From NCBI GenBank assembly GCA_036555585.1, contig DATBLE010000009.1, positions 102,747 to 166,746 on the forward strand: a DNA stretch of 64,000 bases, read 5' to 3'. Source of the DNA: DATBLE01 sp036555585 (lineage in GTDB: Bacteria > Actinomycetota > Thermoleophilia > Gaiellales > Gaiellaceae). Of the stretch, positions 42,468-51,533 are shown piece after piece. The notes under the pieces are model-generated. The model was not told the DNA's origin. It did no database searches and worked only from the letters and a program-made list of their open reading frames with translations. A program made the translations under genes and the position numbers. Within the stretch, counting starts at the first letter, position 1, and each line of letters begins with the position of its first letter.

Positions 42468-44393
42468 TCACGCCTGCGCCTGCTCGAACAGCGTCTCCCA
42501 GCGGTCGAGCAGGGACTGCAGCTCGTCGCGAGCGGCCCGGTGGGCGGTGAGGAGCTCCAGGTCGCCCCAGTCGTCGGCGAGCCTCCGCTCGAGGTCGGCG
42601 ACGGTCACCTCCTGCGCGGCGATCCGCGCCTCCACCTGCTCGAGCTCGCTCGGCCGCTGCGGGCCTGGCGCTTGCGGCCCGGGCTGCTTCGGGTTTTCCA
42701 CATTCCCTGCTGCTGGGGCGTTTTTCGGGGTCAGACCCCCAACGGAAGCGTCACGAGAGTCGCGCGCGTCTCGCGCCTCGCGCGCCTGGACGTAGTCGGC
42801 CCAGCCGCCGTCGTAGCTCCGGATCGTCCCGTCCTCGATCGCGAGCGTCCGCTCGGCCACCGCGTCCAGCAGCGCGCGGTCGTGGGAGACGAGCAGCACC
42901 GCCGCCGGGAAGCTCTCCAGCGCCGCCTCCAGCGCCTCGCGGCTCTCCAGGTCGAGATGGTTGGTCGGCTCGTCGAGGACGAGGAAGTTCGCGCCCGAGG
43001 CGACCACGACCGCCAGCGCGAGCCGGCGACGCTCGCCGCCCGAGAGCACCGCCACCGGCTTCTCGTGCGACTCCCAGCCGGAGAAGAGGAACCGCCCGAG
43101 CAGGTTCTGGGCCTCCGGCCGCCGCAGGCCCGTCATCGCCTGCACGCACTCGAGCACCGAGCCGCGCTCGTCGAGCTCCGCCTCGTGCTGGGAGAAGTAC
43201 GCCGGCACGACGCCGTGGCCCAGCCGTGCGACGCCCGCGTCCGGCTCGCGCCGGCCGAGCAGCGTCTCCAGCAGCGTCGTCTTGCCCGAGCCGTTCGGCC
43301 CGACCAGCGCGACGTGCTCGCCGCGCTCGACCGCGAGCGACACTCCTGACAGCAGGTGCTTGTCGCCGGCCGACAGCGACAGCCCCTCGACCTCGACCAC
43401 GGTGCGTCCGCTGCGCGGTGGGTTCAGGAACTCGAACCCGAGCCGCTTCGAGCGTCGCGTGAGCAGTGCCACCTGGTCGGAGGCGACCGCCTTCTCCTTC
43501 CGCAGCCGCCCGATGTGGGTGAGCTTCGCCTGCGCCTGCTTCGCCTTCGATCTCTTGTACCGGAAGCGGTCGACGAAGCGCTGGAGCCGCGCGATGTCGG
43601 CGTTGTAGCGCTCGACCGACTTCGACGCGTCGAGCAGCCGCGCCGCCTTCTCGCGCCGCCAGACGTGCCACTCGCCGGGGAAGTAGGTCGAGCGGCCCGC
43701 CTCGAGCTCCAGCACCGCCGTCGCGACGGCCTCCAGGAACCAGCGGTCGTGGGCGACGAGCACGACTCCTGCGTCCAGGCCGACCAGCGTCCGCTCCAGC
43801 CACTCGAGCCGCTCGACGTCGAGGTGGTTGGTCGGCTCGTCGAGCAACAGGAGGTCGGGATCGCCGGCCAGCGACCGCGCCAGCGAGGCGCGCGTCAGCT
43901 CGCCGCCCGAGAACGTCTCCAGGGGGCGGTCGAGCTCGTCGTCGGCGAATCCCAGCCCGCGGAGCGTCGAGAGCGAGCTCTCGCGCCACGCGTACCCGCC
44001 GGCGTGCTCCAGCCGGGTCTGGGCGGCCGAGTACCGCGCGAGCGTCTCCGGGCCGTGGTCGCCCGCCGCCATTGCCGCCTCCAGACGGCGCAGCTCGTCC
44101 TCCAGCGCGATCAGGTCGCGCGCGCCCGAGAGCGCGTACTCGCGCAGGGTCAGCCCGAGGTCGAGCGGCGGGCGCTGGTCGTGCAGCGCCACCCGCGTGC
44201 CCTTGTCGAGCACGAGCTGCCCGCCGTCGATGCCCGTCTCGCCCGCGAGCATCCGCAGCAGCGTCGTCTTGCCGGCGCCGTTCGGGCCGGAGAGGGCGAG
44301 CCGCTCGCGGCGCTCGACCTTGAAGGAGACACCGTCGAACAGGAGCCCGCCCGAGAGCTCCTTGCGCAGGTTGGTGCCGATCACGACGGCCAC
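42468..44393 (-). CDS. ABC-F family ATPase
   Basis: 641-residue translation-associated ATPase with two ABC domains. The first has GPNGAGKTT, FSGGELTRASLA and LLLLDEPTNHLD; the second has GPNGSGKTT, LSGGERRRLA and LVLDEPTNHLD. Between them is the Arg/Lys-rich linker (RFVDRFRYKRSKAKQAQAKL) typical of ABC-F. A Pro/Gly-rich tail linker near residue 555-585 carries a GGGGTC palindrome in its DNA, then a C-terminal coiled coil (ELEQVEARIAAQEVTVADLERRLADD). Members protect ribosomes or give antibiotic resistance; which one is not clear. Confidence 0.93.
   Translation of the reverse strand: MAVVIGTNLRKELSGGLLFDGVSFKVERRERLALSGPNGAGKTTLLRMLAGETGIDGGQLVLDKGTRVALHDQRPPLDLGLTLREYALSGARDLIALEDELRRLEAAMAAGDHGPETLARYSAAQTRLEHAGGYAWRESSLSTLRGLGFADDELDRPLETFSGGELTRASLARSLAGDPDLLLLDEPTNHLDVERLEWLERTLVGLDAGVVLVAHDRWFLEAVATAVLELEAGRSTYFPGEWHVWRREKAARLLDASKSVERYNADIARLQRFVDRFRYKRSKAKQAQAKLTHIGRLRKEKAVASDQVALLTRRSKRLGFEFLNPPRSGRTVVEVEGLSLSAGDKHLLSGVSLAVERGEHVALVGPNGSGKTTLLETLLGRREPDAGVARLGHGVVPAYFSQHEAELDERGSVLECVQAMTGLRRPEAQNLLGRFLFSGWESHEKPVAVLSGGERRRLALAVVVASGANFLVLDEPTNHLDLESREALEAALESFPAAVLLVSHDRALLDAVAERTLAIEDGTIRSYDGGWADYVQAREARDARDSRDASVGGLTPKNAPAAGNVENPKQPGPQAPGPQRPSELEQVEARIAAQEVTVADLERRLADDWGDLELLTAHRAARDELQSLLDRWETLFEQAQA
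42727..42739. repeat. GGGGTC-A-GACCCC palindrome inside the ABC-F gene
   Basis: Short palindrome with flanking A/T-rich bases that encodes part of the disordered tail linker (VGGLTPKNAPA). GGGGTCWGACCCC repeats are scattered in some genomes; this copy was tolerated because the linker is flexible. Confidence 0.5.
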
Positions 44394-44414
44394 GTCGGTC
44401 GCTAAGGCTAGGGA

Positions 44415-46241
44415 TTACGTGCGAACGAGCGCGCGGGCCGCCTCGGCGATCGCCGCCGCGTCGATCCCGTACGCCGCGAGCAGCTCGTCCGGCTTGCCCG
44501 AGCGAGGCATGTCCGTGACCGCCAGCCTGGTCACGGGGGCCGACACTCCGCGCTCGGCGAGCGCCGACAGCACCGCTTCGCCGAGGCCGCCCTCGGGCCA
44601 GTGGTCCTCGACCGTGACGACGTGGCCCGTCTCCTCCGCGGCCGCTGCGAGCGTGTCGGCGTCGATCGGCTTCAGCGAGTAGCAGTCGATCACGCGCGCC
44701 GAGACGCCCTCCTCGGCGAGCGCCTCCGCCGCCTTCAGCGCCTCGTGCACGGTGATCCCGCAGCCGACGAGCGCCACGTCGCCCCCCTCGCGCACGACGC
44801 GGCTGCCGCCGATCGGGAACTCCTCGTCCGGCCCGTAGACCACGGGCGTCGCGGGCCGCAGCGTCCGGATGTACGAGATCCCCTCCAGCTCGGCCATGGC
44901 CGCGACCAGCTTCGCGGTCTGGTTGCCGTCGCAGGGGTGGAGCACGGTCGAGCCGTGCACGGCGCGGAGCGAGGCGATGTCCTCGAGCGCCATCTGCGAC
45001 GGGCCGTCCTCGCCGATCGAGATCCCCGCGTGCGAGCCCGACAGGCAGAGCGTGGCCCGCGAGATCGCCGCCATCCGGATGAAGTCGTAAGCGCGCGAGT
45101 GGAACGCGGCGAACGACGACGCGAACACGCGGTAACCGCGCGCCTGCAGCCCGACGGCGGCGGCGGCCATCTGCTGCTCGGCGATGTACATCTCGAAGAA
45201 CCGGTCCGGGTGCGCCTCCTTGAAGATCTCGGCGAAGGTCGAGTTCGAGACCTCGCCGTCGATCGCGACGACGTCGCCGCGCGCAGAGCCGACCGCCGCC
45301 AGCGCCTCGCCGTACGCCTTGCGGGTCGCCACCTCCGAGCCGACCTCGTAGCTCGGCAGCTCCAGCGCGCCGCTCTCGAAGCGGTGCGGCTCGCCCGCAG
45401 GAGGCTTCGCCACCTCCACGACGATGTTCCGGAGGCCGCCGAGCTCCTCGATCGCGGCGTCGGGATCGTCGAGCGCCTTGCCGTGCCAGCCCTCCTTGTT
45501 CTCGACCGCCTTCACGCCCTTGCCCTTGATCGTGCGGGCGATCACGACCGTCGGCCGGCCGGTCGTCGCCACCGCCTCCGAGTACGCCGCGTCGACCGCC
45601 TCGACGTCGTGGCCGTCGACCTCGATCGCGTGCCAGCCGAACGCCTCGGCCCGGGCGCGGTAGTGGTCGAGCTGCCACTCGTCCATGGTCGGGCCGCGCT
45701 GCCCGAGCCGGTTGACGTCGAGGATCGCGGTCAGGTTGTCGAGCTCGTAGTGCCAGGCGTGCTCGAACGCCTCCCAGACCGACCCCTCGGCGGTCTCGCT
45801 GTCGCCGCAGAGCACCCAGACGCGATAGGGCAGCCGGTCGAGGTGCTTGCCGGCGATCGCCATGCCCACCCCGATCGGCAGGCCCTGGCCCAGGGAGCCC
45901 GTGGCGACGTCGACCCAGGGGATCAGCGGCGTCGGATGCCCCTCCAGCATCGACCCGAACTGCCGGTAGGTGAGCATCTCCTCGTCGGAGATGGCGCCCG
46001 CGGCGCGGAACATGGCGTAGAGGAGCGTCGACGCGTGCCCCTTCGAGAAGATCAGCCGGTCGTTCGTCGCGGTCTCCGGCGCGGCGAAGTCGTAGCGGAG
46101 GTACTTGGCCAGCAGGACGGCCATCAGGTCGGCCGCGGACATGCCCGACGTGGGGTGGCCCGACTTCGCCGCGGCCGCGCAACGAACCGAATCCACCCGG
46201 AGCTGCTGCCCGAGCTCGCGCCAGAGCTGAACGTCGTCCAT
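44415..46241 (-). CDS. tkt: Transketolase, short (vertebrate-like) type
   Basis: 608-residue thiamine-diphosphate enzyme of the non-oxidative pentose phosphate pathway. AAAKSGHPTSGMSAADL, FSKGHASTLLYAMF, the ThDP motif GDSETAEGSVWEAFEHAWHYELDNLTAILDVN and GISIGEDGPSQMALEDIA are clear. At 608 residues it is the shorter form, without the usual bacterial insertions of the ~660-residue enzyme. It is divergent from rpiB with only 20 bp between the starts, and appears leaderless. Confidence 0.95.
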   Translation of the reverse strand: MDDVQLWRELGQQLRVDSVRCAAAAKSGHPTSGMSAADLMAVLLAKYLRYDFAAPETATNDRLIFSKGHASTLLYAMFRAAGAISDEEMLTYRQFGSMLEGHPTPLIPWVDVATGSLGQGLPIGVGMAIAGKHLDRLPYRVWVLCGDSETAEGSVWEAFEHAWHYELDNLTAILDVNRLGQRGPTMDEWQLDHYRARAEAFGWHAIEVDGHDVEAVDAAYSEAVATTGRPTVVIARTIKGKGVKAVENKEGWHGKALDDPDAAIEELGGLRNIVVEVAKPPAGEPHRFESGALELPSYEVGSEVATRKAYGEALAAVGSARGDVVAIDGEVSNSTFAEIFKEAHPDRFFEMYIAEQQMAAAAVGLQARGYRVFASSFAAFHSRAYDFIRMAAISRATLCLSGSHAGISIGEDGPSQMALEDIASLRAVHGSTVLHPCDGNQTAKLVAAMAELEGISYIRTLRPATPVVYGPDEEFPIGGSRVVREGGDVALVGCGITVHEALKAAEALAEEGVSARVIDCYSLKPIDADTLAAAAEETGHVVTVEDHWPEGGLGEAVLSALAERGVSAPVTRLAVTDMPRSGKPDELLAAYGIDAAAIAEAARALVRT

Positions 46242-46261
46242 CCGCAGGTAACGTAGCTGCC
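46242..46261. promoter_or_regulatory. Overlapping bidirectional promoter, tkt / rpiB
   Basis: Twenty bp separate two divergent ATGs. TAACGT (plus, 46249-46254) is 7 nt before rpiB; TACGTT (minus, 46250-46255) is 8 nt before tkt. The two -10 boxes overlap on opposite strands within TAACGTA, so both transcripts are leaderless and polymerase can serve only one direction at a time. Confidence 0.55.
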
Positions 46262-46717
46262 ATGAGGGTGGCGGTTGCGTTCGACCACCGCGGTGTCAAG
46301 CTCCGCGAGCGGGTGCTCGAAGAGTTGACGGCTCTCGGTCACGAGGCGGTCGACCTCGGCACCGACGACGCCTCGGTCCGCATCGACTACCCGGACAAGG
46401 CCCGCGAGCTCGGCGAGGCGATCCGCACGGGCGAGGCCGAGCGCGGCGTGCTCGTCTGCGGGTCCGGCGTGGGCGCGTCGGTGGCCGCGAGCAAGCTCGA
46501 CGGGATCCGCGCGGCCGTCTGCCACGACGTCTACTCCGCGCACCAGGGCGTCGAGCACGACGACATGAACGTGCTCTGCCTGGGCTCGGACGTGGTCGGC
46601 GCCGAGCTGGCGGCCGATCTCGTCAGGACGTTTCTCGCCGCCAGGTTCGACGGCGGCGAGCGCTACGCACGACGACTCCAGAAGATCGAAGATCTCGAAA
46701 GGAAGAGCTATGCCTGA
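46262..46717 (+). CDS. rpiB: Ribose-5-phosphate isomerase B
   Basis: 151-residue RpiB/LacAB-type isomerase, ribulose-5-phosphate to ribose-5-phosphate. AFDHRGVKLRE, the catalytic Cys in GVLVCGSGVGASVAASK and the Asp/His-rich SAHQGVEHDDMNVLCLGS are present. It starts a cluster of pentose-phosphate genes. The tail overlaps tal by 8 nt. Confidence 0.94.
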   Translation: MRVAVAFDHRGVKLRERVLEELTALGHEAVDLGTDDASVRIDYPDKARELGEAIRTGEAERGVLVCGSGVGASVAASKLDGIRAAVCHDVYSAHQGVEHDDMNVLCLGSDVVGAELAADLVRTFLAARFDGGERYARRLQKIEDLERKSYA

Positions 46718-47807
46718 CACCCGCCTCCATCGCCTCTCGGCGCTCGGCCAGAGCGTCTGGATCGACTACCTCTCGCGCGACCTCCTCCACTCCGGGCAGC
46801 TCGCGCAGATGCTGGACGAGGACGCCGTCACCGGCGTCACCTCCAACCCGACGATCTTCCAGAAGGCGATCTCGCAGGGCAACGCCTACGACGACCAGAT
46901 GCGCGACCTGCTCGAGCACGAGGAGGACGCGAAGGAGATCTTCGTCGCCCTCGCCGGGAGGGACATCGGCGAGGCGTGCGACCTGCTGCGGAAGGTCTGG
47001 GACGAGGGCAAGGGCCTGCGCGGCTACGTCTCGATGGAGGTCGACCCGACCTTCGCGTACGACACCGACGCGACGATCGCGGAGGCGCGCCGGTTCCACG
47101 GGCTCATCGACAAGCCGAACCTGTACGTCAAGATCCCGGGGACGAAGGAGGGCTTGCCGGCGATCGAGGAGATGATCGCGGCCGGCAAGTCGATCAACGT
47201 CACGCTGATCTTCTCGATCGAGCGGCACCGGGAGGTGATGGAGGCGTACATCCGCGGTCTGGAGCGGCTCGTCGAGTCGGGCGGCGACCCGGCCGGCGTC
47301 GCGTCGGTGGCCAGCTACTTCGTCTCGCGTGTCGACACCGAGGCCGACAAGCGGCTCGAGGGCCATCCGGAGCTCCAGGGCAGGCTCGCGGTCGCGAACG
47401 CGAAGCTCGCGTACCAGTCGTGGCAGGAGGTGTTCGCGGGCGAGCGCTGGGAGACGCTGGAGGCGAAGGGCGCGTCGAAGCAGTGGTGCCTGTGGGCCTC
47501 CACGTCCACGAAGAACCCCGCCTACCGCGACGTGCTGTACGTGGAGGACCTGATCGGCCCGGACACGATCAACACCATGCCCGAGGAGACGATCTCCGCC
47601 TTCCAGGACCACGGCGAGGTCCGGCAGACGCTGGAGGAGGGGATCGACGAGGCGCGGAAGGTCTTCGAGGACGTCGAGGCGGCCGGCGTCTCCGTGGACG
47701 ACGTCACCCGCGTGCTGGAGGAGGAAGGCGTGCAGAAGTTCTCCGACTCGTTCGCCGAGCTGCTCGACGGGATCCGCGCGAAGCGCGGCGAGCTCGTCAA
47801 CGCGTGA
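46710..47807 (+). CDS. tal: Transaldolase
   Basis: 365-residue class of transaldolase found in actinobacteria. GVTSNPTIFQKAISQG, the Schiff-base Lys in NLYVKIPGTKEGLPAIEEMIAAGKSINVTLIFS and QWCLWASTSTKNPAYRDVLYVEDLIGPDTINTMP are clear. ATG start inside the end of rpiB, preceded by AAAGGAAG. It overlaps pgi by 4 nt (GTGA). Confidence 0.95.
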   Translation: MPDTRLHRLSALGQSVWIDYLSRDLLHSGQLAQMLDEDAVTGVTSNPTIFQKAISQGNAYDDQMRDLLEHEEDAKEIFVALAGRDIGEACDLLRKVWDEGKGLRGYVSMEVDPTFAYDTDATIAEARRFHGLIDKPNLYVKIPGTKEGLPAIEEMIAAGKSINVTLIFSIERHREVMEAYIRGLERLVESGGDPAGVASVASYFVSRVDTEADKRLEGHPELQGRLAVANAKLAYQSWQEVFAGERWETLEAKGASKQWCLWASTSTKNPAYRDVLYVEDLIGPDTINTMPEETISAFQDHGEVRQTLEEGIDEARKVFEDVEAAGVSVDDVTRVLEEEGVQKFSDSFAELLDGIRAKRGELVNA

Positions 47808-49156
47808 TCGAGCCGGACGAGCTCGTCGAGCGGGTCTGGGAGCGGGACCCGACCGTCTGGACCGGCCACGACGAGGCCCACTGGCTCGGCTGGCTGGACG
47901 AGCCGCTCCGGGCACGTGAGCGCGTGCCGGAGCTGCACGAGCTCGCGACGAGCATGGAGGACCAGGTCGACGACGTCCTGCTCTTCGGGATGGGCGGCTC
48001 GTCGCTCGCGCCCGAGGTCCTGCGCACGGCGTTCGAGCGCGAGCGCTTCCACGTGCTCGACACCACGCACCCGAAGGCGATCCGCCGGCTCGCGGAGTCG
48101 GTCGAGCTCGACCGGACGCTGTGCATCGTCTCCTCCAAGTCGGGCGGAACGCTCGAGACCCGGTCCCACCTCGACTTCTTCTGGGAACGCGGGGCGCGCC
48201 GGTTCGTCGTGATCACCGACCCGGGCTCGCCGCTGGAGGAGCTCGCGCGCAAGCGCCAGGCCCGGCTCGTCGCGGGCGAGCCGACGATCGGGGGACGCTA
48301 CTCGGCGCTGTCGTCGTTCGGACTCGTCCCCGCCGCCCTGATGGGCGTCGACCTCGGCCGCCTGCTCGACCGTGCGGAGGAGATGCTGAACGCGTGCCGC
48401 GTCGCCGAGGACAATCCGGGCCTCGAGCTCGGGCTCGAGCTCGGAACCGACTGGCAGGAAGGCCGCGACAAGGTCCTGCTCGATTCGAACGACTACCGGT
48501 TCGGACTGTGGGTCGAGCAGCTGCTCGCCGAATCGACGGGGAAGGACGGCAAGGGCCTCGTCCCGGCTCCCGACGAGACCGGGCCCGGGCCGGACCGAGC
48601 CTCTCATCCGACCTTGCTCGAGGATCCCTACGACCTCGGCTCGGAGTTCTACCGCTGGGAGTTCGCGACCGCGGTCGCAGGTGCGATCCTCGAGATCAAC
48701 CCGTTCGATCAGCCGAACGTCCAGCTCGCCAAGGACCGGACGAACGAGGTCCTCTCGGGGCGAGGGACGGTCCCGACACCGACCCCGGAGGGATCGGTGG
48801 AGGAGCTGCTGGCGCAAACGCGGCCCGGCGACTACGTCGCGATCCAGGCGTTCGTCGATCCGGCCGAGGAGGAGCGGCTCCAGCCGTTCGTCCGGCGGAT
48901 CCGGGAGCAGACCGGCTGCGTCGTCACGTTCGGCCTCGGCCCGCGCTACCTGCACTCGACCGGCCAGCTGCACAAGGGCGGCGCGCCGATCGGCTGCTTC
49001 CTCCAGATCGTGGACGACGTCGGCCCCGAGCTGCCGATCCCCGGCAAGAAGTTCGGCTTCGGCTCGCTCATCCACGCCCAGGCGGAGGGAGACTTCGGGC
49101 TGTTGAAGGAGCGCGGCCGCCCGGTCGCGCGCATACGACTGGAGGAAGCCACATGA
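47804..49156 (+). CDS. pgi: Glucose-6-phosphate isomerase
   Basis: 450-residue phosphosugar isomerase. The SIS-type core DVLLFGMGGSSLAPEVL and SSKSGGTLETRSHLDFFWERG hold the phosphate; the C-terminal region has YRWEFATAVAGAILEINPFDQPNVQLAK and the catalytic His/Lys near TGQLHKGGAPIG. It is the shorter form seen in some actinobacteria and archaea rather than the ~550-residue enzyme. GTG start coupled to tal, ATGA overlap with gnd. Confidence 0.9.
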   Translation: MIEPDELVERVWERDPTVWTGHDEAHWLGWLDEPLRARERVPELHELATSMEDQVDDVLLFGMGGSSLAPEVLRTAFERERFHVLDTTHPKAIRRLAESVELDRTLCIVSSKSGGTLETRSHLDFFWERGARRFVVITDPGSPLEELARKRQARLVAGEPTIGGRYSALSSFGLVPAALMGVDLGRLLDRAEEMLNACRVAEDNPGLELGLELGTDWQEGRDKVLLDSNDYRFGLWVEQLLAESTGKDGKGLVPAPDETGPGPDRASHPTLLEDPYDLGSEFYRWEFATAVAGAILEINPFDQPNVQLAKDRTNEVLSGRGTVPTPTPEGSVEELLAQTRPGDYVAIQAFVDPAEEERLQPFVRRIREQTGCVVTFGLGPRYLHSTGQLHKGGAPIGCFLQIVDDVGPELPIPGKKFGFGSLIHAQAEGDFGLLKERGRPVARIRLEEAT

Positions 49157-50037
49157 ACCTCGGAATGGTCGGCCTCGGCCGGATGGGCGCCAACATGGTC
49201 GAGCGGCTGCGCGAGCACGACCATACGGTCGAGACCTACGCGCGGACGAACCCCGAGCGGACCGCCGACTCTCTGGTCGAGCTCGCCACCAAGCTCCCGC
49301 AGCCGCGCATCGTGTGGCTGATGATCCCCGCCGGCGATCCCACCGAGAACGCCTTCCAGACGCTGCTCGGCCTGCTCGAGGACGGCGACGTCATGGTCGA
49401 CGGGGGCAACTCGAACTTCCGCGACTCGCAGCGTCGTGCCGCGGAGGCGGCGAAGAAGCACGTCGCGTTCCTCGACGCCGGCGTCTCCGGCGGGATCTGG
49501 GGCCTGAAGGAGGGCTACTGCGTGATGGTCGGCGGCGACGCCGGCGCGTTCTCCCAGGTGGAGCCGTTCCTGCAGGACCTGACCGAGGAGGGCGGCTATG
49601 CGCACGTCGGCCCGTCGGGCGCCGGGCACTTCGTGAAGATGGTCCACAACGGGATCGAGTACGGGATGATGCAGTCGCTCGCCGAGGGCTTCGAGATCAT
49701 GCAGGCCTCGGAGTTCCCGGTCGACCTGGACAAGGTGGCTGCGCTCTGGCAGCACGGCTCCGTCGTCCGCAGCTGGCTGCTCGACCTGCTCGTGCTCGCC
49801 CTGAAGGAGGATCCCGGCCTGGAGCAGATCCGCGGCTACGTGGACGATTCCGGCGAGGGCCGCTGGACCGTCTTCAACGCGATCGACGAGAGCGTCCCTG
49901 CGCCGGCGATCACGATGGCGCTGTTCGCCCGGTTCGCCTCCCGTCAGGACGAGTCGTTCGCGGCGAAGGTGAACGCCGCGCTGCGCCAGCAGTTCGGCGG
50001 GCACGCGGTCAAGGCCGTCGACGACGCGGCGAAGTGA
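49153..50037 (+). CDS. gnd: 6-phosphogluconate dehydrogenase, short form
   Basis: 294-residue decarboxylating dehydrogenase of the GndA-like type. The NAD(P)-binding loop is MVGLGRMGANMVERLREHDHT; DAGVSGGIWGLKEGYCVMVGGD and HNGIEYGMMQSLAEGF carry the catalytic Lys and Glu positions. Being ~295 residues, it lacks the second half of the ~470-residue enzyme. It makes ribulose-5-phosphate. GTGA overlap with zwf. Confidence 0.92.
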   Translation: MNLGMVGLGRMGANMVERLREHDHTVETYARTNPERTADSLVELATKLPQPRIVWLMIPAGDPTENAFQTLLGLLEDGDVMVDGGNSNFRDSQRRAAEAAKKHVAFLDAGVSGGIWGLKEGYCVMVGGDAGAFSQVEPFLQDLTEEGGYAHVGPSGAGHFVKMVHNGIEYGMMQSLAEGFEIMQASEFPVDLDKVAALWQHGSVVRSWLLDLLVLALKEDPGLEQIRGYVDDSGEGRWTVFNAIDESVPAPAITMALFARFASRQDESFAAKVNAALRQQFGGHAVKAVDDAAK

Positions 50038-51533
50038 GGAATCCGCTCGCCGAAGGCCTCCACCTTCCGCGTACGCCGGATCCGTGCGCGCTCGTCATCT
50101 TCGGGGCCTCGGGCGACCTGACCCGCCGGAAGCTCCTCCCGGCGATCTACTCGCTCGCCGTTCGCGACCTGCTCCCGGAGCGCTTCGCGATCGTCGGGGT
50201 CGCACGCACGGAGGAGACCGACGCCGAGTTCCGCTCGCGGATGAAGGGCGCCGTGCGGGAGTTGGGCCGCGACCGGCTCGACGAGAAGGTCTGGAAGCGG
50301 CTCGCCGACGGGATGCACTACCTCGCCACCGACTTCGCGGCCGACCGGGGGGAGGACGCGCTCGTCGCGCTGCTCGCGAAGCTGGACGAGCAGCGCGGCA
50401 CGGCCGGCAACCGCGTCTTCTACCTCGCCGTTCCGCCCGGCGCGATCTCGACCCTGGTCGAGGAGCTCGGCAGCCGGCGAGGCGAGCGGCAGGGCTGGAC
50501 GCGACTGATCGTCGAGAAGCCGTTCGGCTCGGACCGCTCGAGCGCGCGGCGGCTCAACCGGGAGATCCAGCAGTACTTCCGGGAGCGCGAGATCTTCCGG
50601 ATCGACCACTACCTGGGCAAGGAGACGGTCCAGAACATGCTGGCGCTGCGCTTCGCGAACGGCATCTTCGAGCCGATCTGGAACCGCCAGTTCGTCGACC
50701 ACGTCGAGATCACCGTCGCGGAGTCGATCGGGATCGAGGGACGCGCTGCCTTCTACGAGTCGGCGGGCGCGATCCGGGACGTGTTCCAGAACCACCTGCT
50801 CCAGCTCGTGGCGCTCACCGCGATGGAGCCGCCGATCGACTTCAGCTCGGAGTCGGTGCGGAACGAGAAGGTGAAGGTGCTGCGGGCGATCCGTCCGCCC
50901 GGGGCGCGCCGGGTCGTCCGCGGGCAGTACGGCCGCGGACACGTCGAGGGCAGGCAGGTCCCCGGCTACCGGGAGGAGCCCGGCGTCGGGCGGCGGTCGA
51001 GCACGGACACGTTCGTCGCGGCGAAGCTCTACGTCGACAACTGGCGCTGGGCGGGCACGCCGTTCTACGTTCGGGTCGGGAAGCGGATGCCGAAGCGCGA
51101 GACGACGATCTCGATCCAGTTCAAGCGAGCGCCGCACCCGCCGTTCGCCCGGGAAGCGTCCGAGGGCGTGAGCCCCAACGTCCTGCTCGTCCACATCCAG
51201 CCGGACGAGGGGGTCTCGCTGGGGGTCGGCGCGAAGGTGCCGGGTCAGGGCATGACGCTCCGCACCGTCCACATGGACTTCCTCTACGGCGGCGCGTTCC
51301 GCACGGAGCTGCCGGAGGCGTACGAGCGGCTGGTCCTCGACTGCCTGCTCGGCGACGCCACGCTGTTCACCCGTTCGGACGAGGTCGACGAGCAGTGGAG
51401 GCTCGTCGACTCGATCGTGGCGTCGTGGAAGCGCAGCCGGACGGCGTTCCCGAACTACGACGCCGGCACCTGGGGGCCGCGCGCGGCCGAAGAGCTCGTT
51501 CGCCGGGACGGACGCGAATGGCGCAGACGCTGA
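50034..51533 (+). CDS. zwf: Glucose-6-phosphate 1-dehydrogenase
   Basis: 499-residue enzyme for the first oxidative pentose phosphate step. FGASGDLTRRKLLPAIYSL binds NADP, EKPFGSD and the catalytic RIDHYLGKETVQNMLALRFANG are present, and the length is normal. GTG start overlaps gnd by 4 nt. It is followed by opcA with a 16-nt overlap. No pgl (lactonase) gene is in the cluster. Confidence 0.96.
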   Translation: MRNPLAEGLHLPRTPDPCALVIFGASGDLTRRKLLPAIYSLAVRDLLPERFAIVGVARTEETDAEFRSRMKGAVRELGRDRLDEKVWKRLADGMHYLATDFAADRGEDALVALLAKLDEQRGTAGNRVFYLAVPPGAISTLVEELGSRRGERQGWTRLIVEKPFGSDRSSARRLNREIQQYFREREIFRIDHYLGKETVQNMLALRFANGIFEPIWNRQFVDHVEITVAESIGIEGRAAFYESAGAIRDVFQNHLLQLVALTAMEPPIDFSSESVRNEKVKVLRAIRPPGARRVVRGQYGRGHVEGRQVPGYREEPGVGRRSSTDTFVAAKLYVDNWRWAGTPFYVRVGKRMPKRETTISIQFKRAPHPPFAREASEGVSPNVLLVHIQPDEGVSLGVGAKVPGQGMTLRTVHMDFLYGGAFRTELPEAYERLVLDCLLGDATLFTRSDEVDEQWRLVDSIVASWKRSRTAFPNYDAGTWGPRAAEELVRRDGREWRRR

